DNA of 37,500 bases from Symbiodinium natans (Eukaryota > Sar > Dinophyceae > Suessiales > Symbiodiniaceae). A program made the position numbers and the translations under genes. This document shows, one piece after another, positions 9,938 to 18,907 of the stretch. The notes below the pieces were generated by a model that saw nothing but the letters and a program-made list of their open reading frames with translations, was not told the origin of the DNA and made no database searches. The stretch lies in contig CAJNDS010002654.1 in assembly GCA_905221605.1 (NCBI GenBank), positions 150,001 to 187,500 on the forward strand, written 5' to 3'. Position 1 is the stretch's first letter; each line of letters begins with the position of its first letter.

Positions 9938-10055
9938 TCCGTAATCTAGAGAACTGGGCCATTAACTCAGCGTAGGAGCGTGACTTGCGGAGCGGCGCTC
10001 CGGCCTCAAGCCTCAACATAGCGGCCTTAGCTTCGACGCCTTGGCAAAAGGAACC

Positions 10056-10257
10056 TAGGGTTTAGGGTTTAGGGTTTAGGGTTTAGGGTTTAGGGTTTAG
10101 GGTTTAGGGTTTAGGGTTTAGGGTTTAGGGTTTGGGGTTTAGGGTTTAGGATTTTGGGTTTAGGGTTTAGGGTTTAAGGTTTAGGGTTTAGGGTTTAGGG
10201 TTTAGGGTTTAGGGTTTAGGGTTTAGGGTTTAGGGTTTAGGGTTTAGGGTTTAGGGC
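10056..10257 (+). repeat. Telomere-type repeat, TTTAGGG sense
   Basis: About 29 units, mostly perfect, with one TTTGGGG and a few single-base variants in the middle. Confidence 0.98.
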
Positions 10258-10444
10258 TTCAATACACTCCCTAGATTCCCCAGATTCCCTGAAACTCAGC
10301 CCTAGCTTTCTGACCTTCCAAGTCAAAAAAACACTCCTGAATCCTGCCACCCCAAGCACCCTAGCAAGACCTTGAGACCCTGTATCCCAACGTTCCTAAA
10401 CCCTAAATCCTCTATATCATATGTATGTTTAAACCTTACTGCTG
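10258..10444. other. Unique segment
   Basis: C/A-rich sequence with isolated CCCTNAA words. No gene or structured repeat seen. Confidence 0.5.
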
Positions 10445-10523
10445 TTCGTGGGCAAGGTCCAAAAATTCGTGGGCAAGGTCCAAAAATTCGTGGGTAAGTT
10501 CCAAAACGTGGGCAAGGTCCGAC
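10445..10523 (+). repeat. 21-bp tandem repeat
   Basis: Three units starting at 10445, 10466 and 10487 share the core CGTGGGCAAGGTCCAAAAA. A fourth partial unit starts near 10507. The first two are identical. Confidence 0.93.
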
Positions 10524-10540
10524 TTTTCGGATGAGGCCTG

Positions 10541-10640
10541 GCGTTTAGGGTTTCAGGGCCTCAAGGCCTTGCGTTAGGGTTTCAGGGCCTGAAGGCCTGG
10601 CTCGCGTTTAAGGTTTCGGGCCTCAAGGCCTTGCGTTTGG
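10541..10640 (+). repeat. Tandem repeat with AGGCCT-centred palindromes
   Basis: Three units of about 35 bp, each with a TTTAGGGTTTC-like word followed by GGGCCTCAAGGCCTTGCG or a variant. GGGCCTNAAGGCC is nearly self-complementary. Confidence 0.85.
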
Positions 10641-10791
10641 GGTTCGAAGATGGGATGGACCGCTTCATGACGGAGTGAGGTTGGGGGACAGGGCTTGCTG
10701 ATGAAAAATGGGAACTCTATGGTTCTTAATGTTTTGGGATTCTCTGGGTGGGTGGGTATTTTCCTGTCGCCTGCCAGTACGTAAGCTGCTG

Positions 10792-10908
10792 AACCCTAAA
10801 CCCTAAACAACAAACCCTAAAACCCCAAACCCTAAACCCTAAAACCCTGAACCCTAAACCCTAAAAAACAAACCCTAAAACCCTAAAACCCTAAACCCTA
10901 AAACCCCA
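10792..10908 (-). repeat. Telomere-type repeat, CCCTAAA sense, irregular
   Basis: CCCTAAA and CCCTAAAA alternate, with AACAA interruptions near 10808 and 10867. Extra-A units are commoner here than in other blocks. Confidence 0.93.
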
Positions 10909-11028
10909 AGAGGCTCGGCCGAAAAAAAGCCCAAAGGCTCCGGTCGTCACGGGAATTCGGAAGAGAGCTCATCGAGTTCAAGGTCCCCAAGATGATTTAC
11001 AAGTAGGTCCCTACATAAAACCGATAAC

Positions 11029-11338
11029 GGTTTAGGGTTTAGGGTTTAGGGTTTAGGGTTTAGGGTTTAGGGCTTAGGGTTTAGGGTTTAGGGTTTAGGG
11101 TTTAAGGTTTAGGGTTTAGGGTTTAGGGTTTAGGGTTTAGGGTTTAGGGTTTAGGGTTTAGGGTTTAGGGTTTAGGGTTTAGGGTTTAGGTTTAGGGGTT
11201 AGGGTTTAGGGTTTAGGGTTTAGGGTTTAGGGTTTAGGGTTTAGGGTTTAGGGTTTAGGGTTTAGGGTTTAGGGTTTAGGGTTTAGGGTTTAGGGTTTAG
11301 GGTTTAGGGTTTAGGGTTTAGGGTTTAGGGTTTAGGGT
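11029..11338 (+). repeat. Longest telomere-type repeat block, TTTAGGG sense
   Basis: About 44 units over 310 bp with very few variants, the longest regular block in the window. Its uniformity suggests recent addition or homogenisation compared with the degenerate blocks. Confidence 0.98.
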
Positions 11339-11555
11339 GCCACCCAGTGAAGGGTATGGAGTTCAGGGCTCAAGGTTTTTTTGGGGGGGTTCAAGGCTTA
11401 TAGGGTTTAGGGCTCAGGGCAGCTCTAAATCCTAATCCCTAGGCCCCAGGATCAAAGGCTTGCCGCCTTTTGTGCATTTCGAACAGGATTTTCGGGCTCA
11501 GGTTCGTGGAGTTTCGGCTTCGGGCTTAGGGCTGGAGGTTCAGGGCCCTAGATTT

Positions 11556-11641
11556 TAAACCCTAAACCCTAGACCCTAAACCCTAAACCCTAGACCCTAA
11601 GCCCGAAACCCTAAACCCTAGACCCTACACCCTAAACCCTT
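11556..11641 (-). repeat. Telomere-type repeat with CCCTAGA variants
   Basis: CCCTAGA recurs at about every third unit among CCCTAAA, again suggesting copying of multi-unit blocks. Confidence 0.93.
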
Positions 11642-11695
11642 GCCAACCCAGGGGGCTTCACTCTCTTCGAAAGAGCAAAGCTGTCAAGCATCCAA

Positions 11696-11830
11696 CTTAC
11701 TGTTGGTTCGTAGGGAAAGAGGGAATGAGGTACCCAAAGACCCCCTAAACCCTAAACCCTAAACCCGATACCCTCTAAGGGATTCTAAAGGGTACCTCAT
11801 TCCCCCATTTCCCTACTACCCAACAGTAAG
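11696..11830. repeat. Foldback element with a telomeric core
   Basis: Inverted arms of about 40 bp lie at 11696-11735 and 11790-11830. Each begins CTTACTGTTGG and ends GGAATGAGGTACCC, with a few differences between. The 54-bp centre contains three CCCTAAA units (11743-11768). The arms resemble those at 24595-24669. No clear target duplication is visible and there is no coding capacity, so a non-autonomous MITE-like element is the nearest description. Confidence 0.85.
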
Positions 11831-11895
11831 CCAAGGGCGGCTCCGGCACTTGAATGCCATCTGGCTGCCCATGATGCCGACTCGGGGAGTGGCAG

Positions 11896-12052
11896 CTTAG
11901 GGCTTAGGGTTTAGGGTTTAGGGTTCAGGGGTTAGGGTTTGGGGTTTAAAGTTTAGGGTTTGGGATTGGGGGTTTAGGGTTTAGGGTTTAGGGTGTAGGG
12001 TTTAGGGTTTAGGGTTTAGGGTTTAGGGTTTAGGGTTTAGGGTTTAGGATTT
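11896..12052 (+). repeat. Telomere-type repeat, TTTAGGG sense
   Basis: The left half is mixed (TTCAGGG, TTTGGGG, TTTAAAG); the right half is nearly perfect. It ends directly at the word TGCTTGGAGGATTCATGG, which also occurs near 26991 and, inverted, at 28094. Confidence 0.95.
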
Positions 12053-12292
12053 ATGCTTGGAGGATTCATGGATCATAACTGGGTCCCGAACACGTAATTG
12101 CTACATTCAGAATTGGTGAGTATCTTATCTGGGTGATGGAATGTCAACCACGGTTGCTATCACTCCTGAATACCTTGCGTCCTCCAAGTAGGTCCTATAA
12201 AAACCACAGCTCTGCCCAAACGGACCACAAAGGAAACACGGCCTTAAACCCCCGTACCCCCGTCGAAGCTTGTGCGGAGGAACCCCAAACCA

Positions 12293-12359
12293 CTAAACCC
12301 TAAACCCTAAACCCTAAACCCTAAACCCTAAACCCTAAACCCTAAACCCTAAACCCTAT
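12293..12359 (-). repeat. Telomere-type repeat, CCCTAAA sense
   Basis: Nine perfect CCCTAAA units. About 240 bp of unique DNA precedes it with no gene seen. Confidence 0.97.
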
Positions 12360-12511
12360 TCTTTCGGGCGGGCGCTTCTTGTAGGGTAAAGGGGCGTCAG
12401 ATGGCTTAGATGGCTTCGCAGCGGCTCACGCCACGTCCCGCGTGCCCCCGACGTTGGAGATGAGCCTCCCGCCGCAGCCGGTCCTGGCAGTTCGGACAGT
12501 TCTCCAGGTCA

Positions 12512-12653
12512 AGGGTTTAGGGTTTAGGGTTTAGGGTTTAGGGTTTAGGGTTTAGGGTTTAGGGTTTAGGGTTTAGGGTTTAGGGTTTAGGGTTTAGGGT
12601 TTAGGGCTGAGGGCTTAGGGCTTAGGGTTTAGGGTTTAGGGTTTACGGTTTAG
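12512..12653 (+). repeat. Telomere-type repeat, TTTAGGG sense
   Basis: About 20 units, the first 14 perfect, then CTGAGGG and CTTAGGG variants. Confidence 0.98.
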
Positions 12654-12774
12654 GGCGTAAGATTTGGGATGCAGGGAAGCAAAGGAACTCCAAACCATAA
12701 CAAGCCCTAAGCTGCACCCTCCATACCCTACGATTCCGAAGACGCGTTTGGGGGGGTTGAGGTGGGTTGAGAGA

Positions 12775-12809
12775 ACCCTAAACCCTAAACCCAAAACCCT
12801 AAAACCCTG
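12775..12809 (-). repeat. Short telomere-type repeat, CCCTAAA sense
   Basis: Five units with CCCAAAA and CCCTAAAA variants. Confidence 0.92.
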
Positions 12810-12952
12810 GGCTTCGACCCTTAGACACCTGACACTTTCTGGTGTACAAAGCGGCATCCACCGGTTGGGAGTTTGACAGCTTTAAGGTTTCGCATGGTCG
12901 GGGGAGGTTAGGGACTCTATTTGCGTCTAGGGAGGGCCTTTGCGGTCTCGGA

Positions 12953-13033
12953 CTTAGGGTTTAAGGTTTAGGGGTTTTGGGGTTTAGGTTTAGGATTTAG
13001 GATTTAGGGTTTAAACCCTAAACCCTAAACCCT
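12953..13033. repeat. Head-to-head telomere-type repeat with perfect palindromic joint
   Basis: Degenerate TTTAGGG-sense units run to 13012, where TTTAGGGTTTAAACCCTAAA (13003-13022) flips orientation without loss of a base. Perfect CCCTAAA units follow to 13033. Confidence 0.97.
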
Positions 13034-13133
13034 CCCGCGCGCCCGCAGCATCATCATGCGCTTGCATTGGACGGCGCCATCCAATTTCAGAGGAGAGCCC
13101 TCGACCAGGTCCAAGAAGTCCTACATGGCCAGG

Positions 13134-13472
13134 TTTAGGGTTTAGGGTTTAGGGTTTAGGGTTGAGGGTTTAGGGTTTGGGGTTTGGGGGTTTGGGGGTT
13201 TGGGGTTTTGGGGTTTTGGGGTTTTGGGGTTTTGGGGTTTTGGGGGTTTGGGGTTTGGGGTTTTGGGGTTTGGGGTTTTGGGGTTTGGGGCTTTGGGGTT
13301 TGGGGTTTGGGGTTTTGGGGTTTTGGGGTTTTGGGGTTTGGGGTTTGGGGTTTTGGGTTTGGGGCTTGGGGCTTGGGGCTTGGGGCTTGGGGTTTGGGGT
13401 TTGGGCTGCAGGGTTTGGGGTTTGGGGTTTGGGGTTTGGGGTGCAGGGTTTAGAGTTGAGGGTTCAGGGTTT
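13134..13472 (+). repeat. Telomere-type block with TTTTGGGG and TTTGGGG variants
   Basis: Four TTTAGGG units lead into about 270 bp of TTTTGGGG, TTTGGGG and CTTGGGG units, then TTTAGGG again. The central word equals the telomere repeat of hypotrich ciliates, but here it is one variant within a mixed array. Long low-complexity frames on both strands are repeat artefacts. Confidence 0.95.
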
Positions 13473-13479
13473 AGGGGTT

Positions 13480-14158
13480 TTGCCCTTGAAGCCACACCCT
13501 CAGCTACAGGAGAGTACGCGCTTTGCCGATGTGAGATGCAAATTTTGCCCACTAGCAAACCAAGCCGGATTTTGAGCGTCTTGTTGCGCATACTTGGGTC
13601 TTCGCCAATTTTGTGGGGACACGGCCTTAAACGCTAAACCCTAAACCCCAAAAAGGTCTTTGATTGGGGTTGGCAGTGTGCTCGCACGATTCTTTTTCTG
13701 CGTGGCAGCTTTCTGGGCGGCAACTTTTCTTTGGCAGCCTTGGGGCCCCCGCGTCTTCACTAGGGGCAACCCTCCGAAAACAAATGTTCCTAAGTATGAC
13801 CCTCGTAAACCCAATAAGGGAGAATAGACCATGCCTCAAGGGCCTCTCTTGCCCGCACATGCCCCAGGATAGAAGGTGAAGAGTTTCCGCGGCAATCTCT
13901 CCCGTTTCAAAGATCTTGAGCAGGGAAGCAGATTGGTGGGAGGATGCCAGCTGAGGGAAATTTACGGCCAACCTGGGTCGGGGAGCAGGAAATTCACGAA
14001 ACTCAGCTTGCCATGCAAGGTGGCAAGGCACGGGGTCAGCCTTCCTTTGGGTGTTGCGGTGGTCCTTGTAAGGAATCTTCTGTACCACGACAATGAGGAA
14101 ATTGCATTGAAGGGCCTTCGGGTAGGTGTTCGCCTTCGACTAGTTCGGGGGTCACGGT
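13480..14158. other. Unique segment, weak coding-like frames on both strands
   Basis: About 680 bp between telomeric blocks. A 100-codon + frame (13876-14178) and a 153-codon minus frame (14088-13627) overlap, and both extend into the telomeric repeats. The + frame reads like ordinary protein over about 85 residues but has no motif I know. I do not call either as a gene. Confidence 0.4.
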
Positions 14159-14213
14159 CCCTAAACCCTAAACCCTGAACCCTAAACCCTAAACCCTAAA
14201 CCCTAAACCCTAA
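14159..14213 (-). repeat. Telomere-type repeat, CCCTAAA sense
   Basis: Eight units, one CCCTGAA. Confidence 0.97.
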
Positions 14214-14336
14214 AGCCATAGTCCTGTAGCTCCATCACGTGCATGTCATGGAGCAGTCGGTTGGGAGACAGGCACACCTCCCGAGCTGGGCCGCCCAAGG
14301 CGTAGGGCTGTATCAGGGGCTCAGGGGGCTTAGCTA

Positions 14337-14404
14337 GACCCTAAACCCTAAACCCTAAGCCCTAAACCCTAAACCCTAAACCCTAAACCCTAAACCCTAA
14401 ACCC
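14337..14404 (-). repeat. Telomere-type repeat, CCCTAAA sense
   Basis: Nine or ten units, one CCCTAAG. Confidence 0.97.
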
Positions 14405-14616
14405 AACACTCCCGAAACCCAGCTTGCCCTCAGGGCACCCTGGACTTGAGCCAACACAAGTTGATGCTTTAAGGTTTAGGGTTTCATAAGGTCGGTCTAT
14501 GCCTTCATTGCAGGTGCGACGCTGGTCCAGCGCTGGTGGAGGTGTAGTTTTTGGGTCCCGAGTTTAAGGATTCAGGTGTTGCTTGGGATGCAGGACTTTG
14601 GGTGAAACCTGGTCCC

Positions 14617-14722
14617 GAAACCCTAGACCCTAAACCCCACTAAACCCTAAACCCTAAACCCCCAACCCTCCTAAACCCTAAGCCCTAAACCCTAAACCCT
14701 AAACCCTAAACCCTAAACCCAA
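14617..14722 (-). repeat. Telomere-type repeat, CCCTAAA sense, irregular left part
   Basis: CCCTAGA and split units at left, then seven regular units. Confidence 0.93.
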
Positions 14723-14842
14723 AAAACCAACTCAACGAATGAAGTCCCGACCTGGTGAGGCGAGGGCGCTTCCTGGCCCAAGCTTCGGCACCCCGAGTCG
14801 GGCTTTCGAGGTTAATTAGGGCTCACAGGGCTGACAGGGCGA

Positions 14843-14940
14843 AACCCTACCTAGACCCTAGACCCTAAACCCTAAACCCCTAAACCCTAAACCCTAAACC
14901 CTAAACCCTAAACCCTAAACCCTAAACCCTAAACCCTAAA
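14843..14940 (-). repeat. Telomere-type repeat, CCCTAAA sense
   Basis: About 13 units, CCCTAGA variants at the left edge, otherwise perfect. Confidence 0.97.
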
Positions 14941-15098
14941 CAGGAACAAGATAGGGCACTGTGGGTCTTCAACTTACATCTCGAGCCAAAGTCATGACCG
15001 TAGGGTTGCACGGTGACTGGAACCATCCGGCATACACAGGCAGGGTAGGGATTCGGGTTTAGGGTTCTTGGGGTACTTTTCGACTATATTGGGGATGA

Positions 15099-15181
15099 AC
15101 CCTAAACCCTAAACCCTAAACCCTAAACCCTAAACCCTAAACCCTAAACCCTAAACCCTAAACCCTAAACCCTAAACCCCA
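15099..15181 (-). repeat. Telomere-type repeat, CCCTAAA sense
   Basis: Eleven to twelve perfect units. A + strand TTTAGGG remnant lies about 30 bp upstream (15055-15067), so the pair is nearly head-to-head. Confidence 0.97.
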
Positions 15182-15265
15182 AAAGAAAAGCATGGCTCTG
15201 CAAACGTTTCCTCCCTCGATGCGAAACCCACGGCTGCCGTAGAATGCGCTCCAGGGCCTAAGCTG

Positions 15266-15327
15266 TCCCTAAACCCTTAACCCTTAACCCTAAACCCTAA
15301 ACCCTAAACCCTAAACCCTACACCCTT
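15266..15327 (-). repeat. Telomere-type repeat, CCCTAAA sense
   Basis: CCCTTAA variants at the left, then perfect units. Degenerate TTTAGGG-sense words follow at 15331-15390. Confidence 0.93.
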
Positions 15328-15435
15328 CCGTTTAGGTGTGGTTCAGGGTTTGTGCTTGTGGGTTTATAGGGTTTGGGGTTGAGGGTGCTCTGAACCCCAA
15401 GATGCCAAGCCTCGGACCCACGAAACGGGGTCACC

Positions 15436-15594
15436 AAACACCCTAAACCCTAAACCCCAAACCCTAAACCCTCCAAACCCAACTCTAAAGCCCCTAAACC
15501 CCAAACCCTAAACCCTCCTCAGAAAACCCGCCAATGCCCGAAACAACACCCTAAACCCTAAACCCTAAACCCTAAACCCTAAACCCTAAACCCT
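15436..15594 (-). repeat. Telomere-type repeat, CCCTAAA sense, two sub-blocks
   Basis: Irregular units at 15436-15518 and seven regular units at 15547-15594. Confidence 0.93.
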
Positions 15595-15681
15595 GCGTAA
15601 AACCCCCAATGTCTTAAAAAAAGGTCCTCGGACTCCTGGGAGCACATCGAGGAGCGCGGGGACGAACCCTGAAGCGCCTGG

Positions 15682-15917
15682 TTAGGTTTAGGGTTTAGGG
15701 TTTAGGGTTTGGGGTTTAGGGTTTAGGGTTTAGGGTTGAGGGTTGAGGGTTGAGGGTTTAGGGTTTAGGGTTTGGGGTTTAGGGTTTGGGGTTTAGGGTT
15801 TAGGGTTTAGGGTTTAGGGTTCAGGGTTCAGGGTTTAGGGTTTAGGATTTAGGGTTTAGGGTTTAGGGGCTAGGGGTTAGGGGTTAGGGGTTTGGCGTTG
15901 AGGGTTTAGGGGTATAG
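15682..15917 (+). repeat. Telomere-type repeat, TTTAGGG sense
   Basis: About 32 units with clustered TTGAGGG, TTTGGGG, TTCAGGG and TTAGGGG variants. Confidence 0.96.
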
Positions 15918-16025
15918 GGGTCCTTGAGCCAGCTTAGCCCCGCGCCCCTCCCCTCCCCCCATGGTACATGGTGGGTTTTGGGTTCCCCCGCCCCCCCCCC
16001 CTGGTGGTTCATGGTCGGTGGTTCA

Positions 16026-16340
16026 TGGGTTTAGGGTTTAGGGTTTAGGGTTTAGGGTTTAGGGTTAGGCTGTAGAGTTTAGGATTTTCACGCTGACCCC
16101 TTGGTCCATTGGTTCACGGTGGGTTTAGAGTTTAGGGTTCAAGGTTTGGGGTAATGGTAGGTTTACGGTTTCCCCTCTCCCCCCTGTGGTTCGTGCTGGG
16201 CTTACGGTTCAGGGTTGAAGCGGTTAAGGTTTCGGGTTTACCCTTCTCTGCCCTGTGGTTCATTGGTGGATGTAGGTTTTACGGCTTAGGGTTCAGGGTT
16301 TGGGGTTTAGGTTGAGGGTTTCTTTCTTCCCCCCCCCTGC
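16026..16340 (+). repeat. Degenerate telomere-type repeat, TTTAGGG sense
   Basis: Five clean units at 16026-16068. The remainder is GT-rich with scattered TTTAGGG words and a recurrent C-run followed by TGGTTCATGG-like word (about 15985, 16187, 16250), suggesting an old tandem unit of 60-150 bp. Confidence 0.7.
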
Positions 16341-16430
16341 GGTCGTGGTGTTTTCAGGGTTAACGGGCAGGGTTTGGGGGGGGAGACCAGGGGGGGGGGG
16401 GGTCGTTTACGCGGAACGCGGGCGCGTGGT

Positions 16431-16595
16431 TTAGGGGTTTAGGGGTTTAGGGGTTTAGGGGTTTAGGGGTTCAGGGGTTCAGGGGTTTTGGGTCTTTTGG
16501 GTCTTTTGGGCCTTTTGGGCCTTTAGGGCCTTTAGGGCCTTTAGGGCCTAAAGGGCCTTTAGGGCCTTTAGGGCCTTTAGGGCCTTTAGGGTCAC
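16431..16595 (+). repeat. Variant array: TTTAGGGG then GGGCCTTTA
   Basis: Five TTTAGGGG octamers change through TTCAGGGG and TCTTTTGGG into about nine GGGCCTTTA nonamers. One GGGCCTAAA breaks the run and makes a local inverted repeat near 16545-16560. Confidence 0.93.
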
Positions 16596-16690
16596 GTTTG
16601 TCGAATTTTGTCCAGGCATGGCAATTTGGAATCAAATTGACCACATCACCGCAACGGAGCTAGTCTTGAGCTGCTTGAATTCTTATACCC

Positions 16691-16719
16691 AACCCTAAAC
16701 CCTAAACCCTAAACCCTAC
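16691..16719 (-). repeat. Short telomere-type repeat, CCCTAAA sense
   Basis: Four perfect units. Confidence 0.95.
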
Positions 16720-16885
16720 TATATACGCCACCCCCCTCCCGCCAAGAACCCACCTTCTAGGCCAAAATCAGGATTGGATTCCTTAAGTCTCAATAAGAGG
16801 CATCCCTGAATCTCCAAGAGAAGAGTTTGTGAGATTTGTACCTCCCCCCCTCACAGGGCTTAAATGTGGTTCGCTAAATCCTGAA

Positions 16886-17290
16886 CGAATAGGAATTAGG
16901 GAATAAGGTTAAAGGAATAAGATTTAGGGATCCCGCTCTGTAGGATGTAGCGAAAAGTATTCTGGGAATAGGATTAAGCCGCTAAAACTTTATGGGCTCT
17001 CTCCGCTTCAGGACTTAAGGACCCCTCTTTCGGCTTTATGGAATTGGATGTTGAGAATGAGATTGAAGGAATAAGATTCAAGGATTCCCACCGTCTTTAA
17101 GACTTTGTGTAGGGTTTTAGAGAATGAATGCTGGAATCCTTCCGACTTTAGAGCTTAGGGAATAGGAGTTAAAAATAAGACTGAGTGAATAAAACGTAGG
17201 GATCCCGCGTTTAGGATTTAGCGAAAGGGCTTGGAGAACAGGACTTGGAAACTTAAGGAACCACCCCCCTCTCTTTAGGATTTAGGAATC
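16886..17290 (+). repeat. Degenerate tandem repeat, units about 117-155 bp
   Basis: Three successive stretches starting near 16886, 17041 and 17158 share the order: GAATAGGAnTT, GGAATAAGATT, AGGGATCCC, TTTAGGATTTAGCGAAA, CTTTAGGA. Divergence is high, so the array is old. No coding function is apparent. Confidence 0.7.
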
Positions 17291-17365
17291 CCCCTGGCGA
17301 ATAGGAATGTCTGTGGCTCTTGCAACCCTTCGCTGATATAATCAGTTCTCTGAACTACGCTCAGA

Positions 17366-17402
17366 ACCCTAAACCCTAAACCCTAAACCCTAAACCCTAA
17401 AA
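17366..17402 (-). repeat. Short telomere-type repeat, CCCTAAA sense
   Basis: Five perfect units. Confidence 0.96.
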
Positions 17403-17504
17403 TATCTGAATCCGGCTTGACCTTTTTTGGACCGGCCTCAAGGGCATCATCGTCAAAGAAGTGGCTCTCAGACCCTGGGCCATCAAGCTCCAGAGTTGAA
17501 GGTT

Positions 17505-17574
17505 TTGGGGTTTAGGGTTTAGGGTTTAGGGTTTGGGGTTTAGGGTTTAGGGTTTAGGGTTTAGGGTTTAGGGT
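17505..17574 (+). repeat. Telomere-type repeat, TTTAGGG sense
   Basis: Nine to ten units, two TTTGGGG. This is the last telomeric block of any size before 23.66 kb. Confidence 0.97.
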
Positions 17575-17623
17575 CCGCCGACCCTGGCGGCGTGTTGGAT
17601 GGGGAAACCCTCTTTCCCTCCTG

Positions 17624-17872
17624 CGGCGGGGGGGGGGGTAGGGGGGGTACCCCGCCAGCTTTTCCGTGCAGGAACAGGCCACCCACGCCGCGTAAACTCA
17701 TGGACCATAGGCGTTTTCGCACACGGCATAGGGGCTCTTTTGGAAAAAAAAACCTTTTTCAACCCCCCTCCCCCCCCCCTCCCCACCCGCCCCCGACCCC
17801 CCTACCCCCCCCTGCCCCCCCCTAACCCCCCCCCCTGCGCCCCCCACCCCGAGCCCCCCCCCCCCCCCCCCT
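17624..17872. repeat. G-run and C-run low-complexity tracts
   Basis: A G-rich tract at 17624-17648 and a long C-rich tract at 17762-17872 bracket about 110 bp of GC-rich DNA. The C tract directly adjoins the composite repeat at 17876. Confidence 0.9.
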
Positions 17873-18374
17873 GCCGGGTCGGCGGCTTGAGCCGGAGGTC
17901 CAGGGCGGAGCCCGCGTCGCACTTTTGCGCTAGCTTTAAGGGGCGAGCGCCCGAGCCGCTGACCCCGCCCAAAATTGCTTCAAATTCGCGCGGGGCCCTT
18001 CGGGAGGCCTCCAAAACGGCATCCAAGGGGACGCAACACGCGGTGGTGCGAGAAGCACGAAAACCTCGTAAAAACCATGGGTTTTTACGAAAAACCGAGG
18101 CCACAAAACACCCGCAGCACCCCATTAAACCCTTACGGGCGCGCATCATCGGCCCTAGCTTTTCACATGGGGCGCGCGCCAGGCCGAAACCACGTTTTTT
18201 ATGAGGTTTTTCACGCGTGCCTCCGACCCCCACCCCTGTTGCCCTTGACCCGCCCCCAAAGTGCGCATCATCGAAACCCACGTCCGGGGGGGGGTCTGCT
18301 GATGCTGCTGATGCGCGGGGTCCGGGCGCATCGTCGAGCCATCGTTTCTCGTGGGCTTCGTGGGCCTCCGGGTC

Positions 18375-18556
18375 CACGTAAAAACGCCCCTAAAATCGCT
18401 CATTTTACACGCTCGAACGGCTTCGTGCCTACAAAACACCCGAACAGCAGGACCCCGAATGCCCTTAAGGGCATTCGGGGTCTTGCTTTTGGGGGTTTCG
18501 TGGGCACGCAAGCGTTCAAGCACATACAATCGGCGTGTTTAAGGGGGTTTTGGATG
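18375..18556. repeat. Large imperfect palindrome in composite repeat copy 1
   Basis: Arms of about 90 bp (18375-18466 and 18467-18556) meet with no spacer. The central 32 bp (18451-18482) is a perfect palindrome around CCCTTAAGGG, with several mismatches further out. The same structure is at 30808-30988. Confidence 0.93.
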
Positions 18557-18728
18557 GCCTGGGGGAGGCCGCTGATGCTCATGATGCTCCCTTTCCTGGG
18601 TCCCAAAAGGCTTCCCAAGCCCAAAAACACGTGTTTACAGCGTTTTCTGAAGGTTTTTCGAAGGCAAAACGCATGCATAGAATGCTTTTAAGGCCCCCAA
18701 ACCAACCCCACTGATGCTCCTGATGCGG

Positions 18729-18772
18729 GTGCGCGCGCGCGCGCGCGGCGGGGGGGGGGGGAGGGAGGGGGG
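18729..18772. repeat. (CG)n and G run
   Basis: Alternating GC over about 18 bases, a candidate Z-DNA sequence, then a 12-base G run and GGGAGGG. In copy 2 the G run is 40 bases. Confidence 0.95.
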
Positions 18773-18907
18773 GCGAAGGCAGGAGAAAGAGAGACAGAGA
18801 GAAGGAGAGGACAAAGACACGGGAAAGAGAAGACAGTGCCAAGGTTCAAGGTTTCGTGCTTTGGGGGGGGCGGGGGCCGGCCCGTGCCGCTAGGCCTGAA
18901 ATTTAGG

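Larger units (their letters stand above)
17876..18907 (+). repeat. Composite GC-rich dispersed repeat, copy 1
   Basis: About 1,030 bp that recurs in the same orientation at 30052-31991 with near-identity outside indels. Parts in order: a GC-rich head (17876-18030); a CGTAAAAACC / GGTTTTTACG palindrome near 18068-18090; a CACATGGGGCGCGCGCC word; the box CTGATGCTGCTGATGC (18299-18314); a large palindrome (18375-18556); further boxes at 18572-18587 and 18711-18726; a CG-dinucleotide and G run; a short GA tract; and a tail ending GCCTGAAATTTAG. Long frames occur on both strands, but indels between the copies are not multiples of three, so I read it as a non-coding repeat. Confidence 0.93.

Noticed and set aside
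13142-13637. Frames of about 130-150 codons rich in GFG/WG or PKP/PNP
   Set aside because: Direct translations of G/T-rich telomere-like repeats on both strands at the same place.
17599-18691. Frames of 201 and 238 codons and a 191-codon minus frame over the composite repeat
   Set aside because: They overlap each other on both strands, start in C-run DNA, and are not kept in copy 2 because indels shift the frame.
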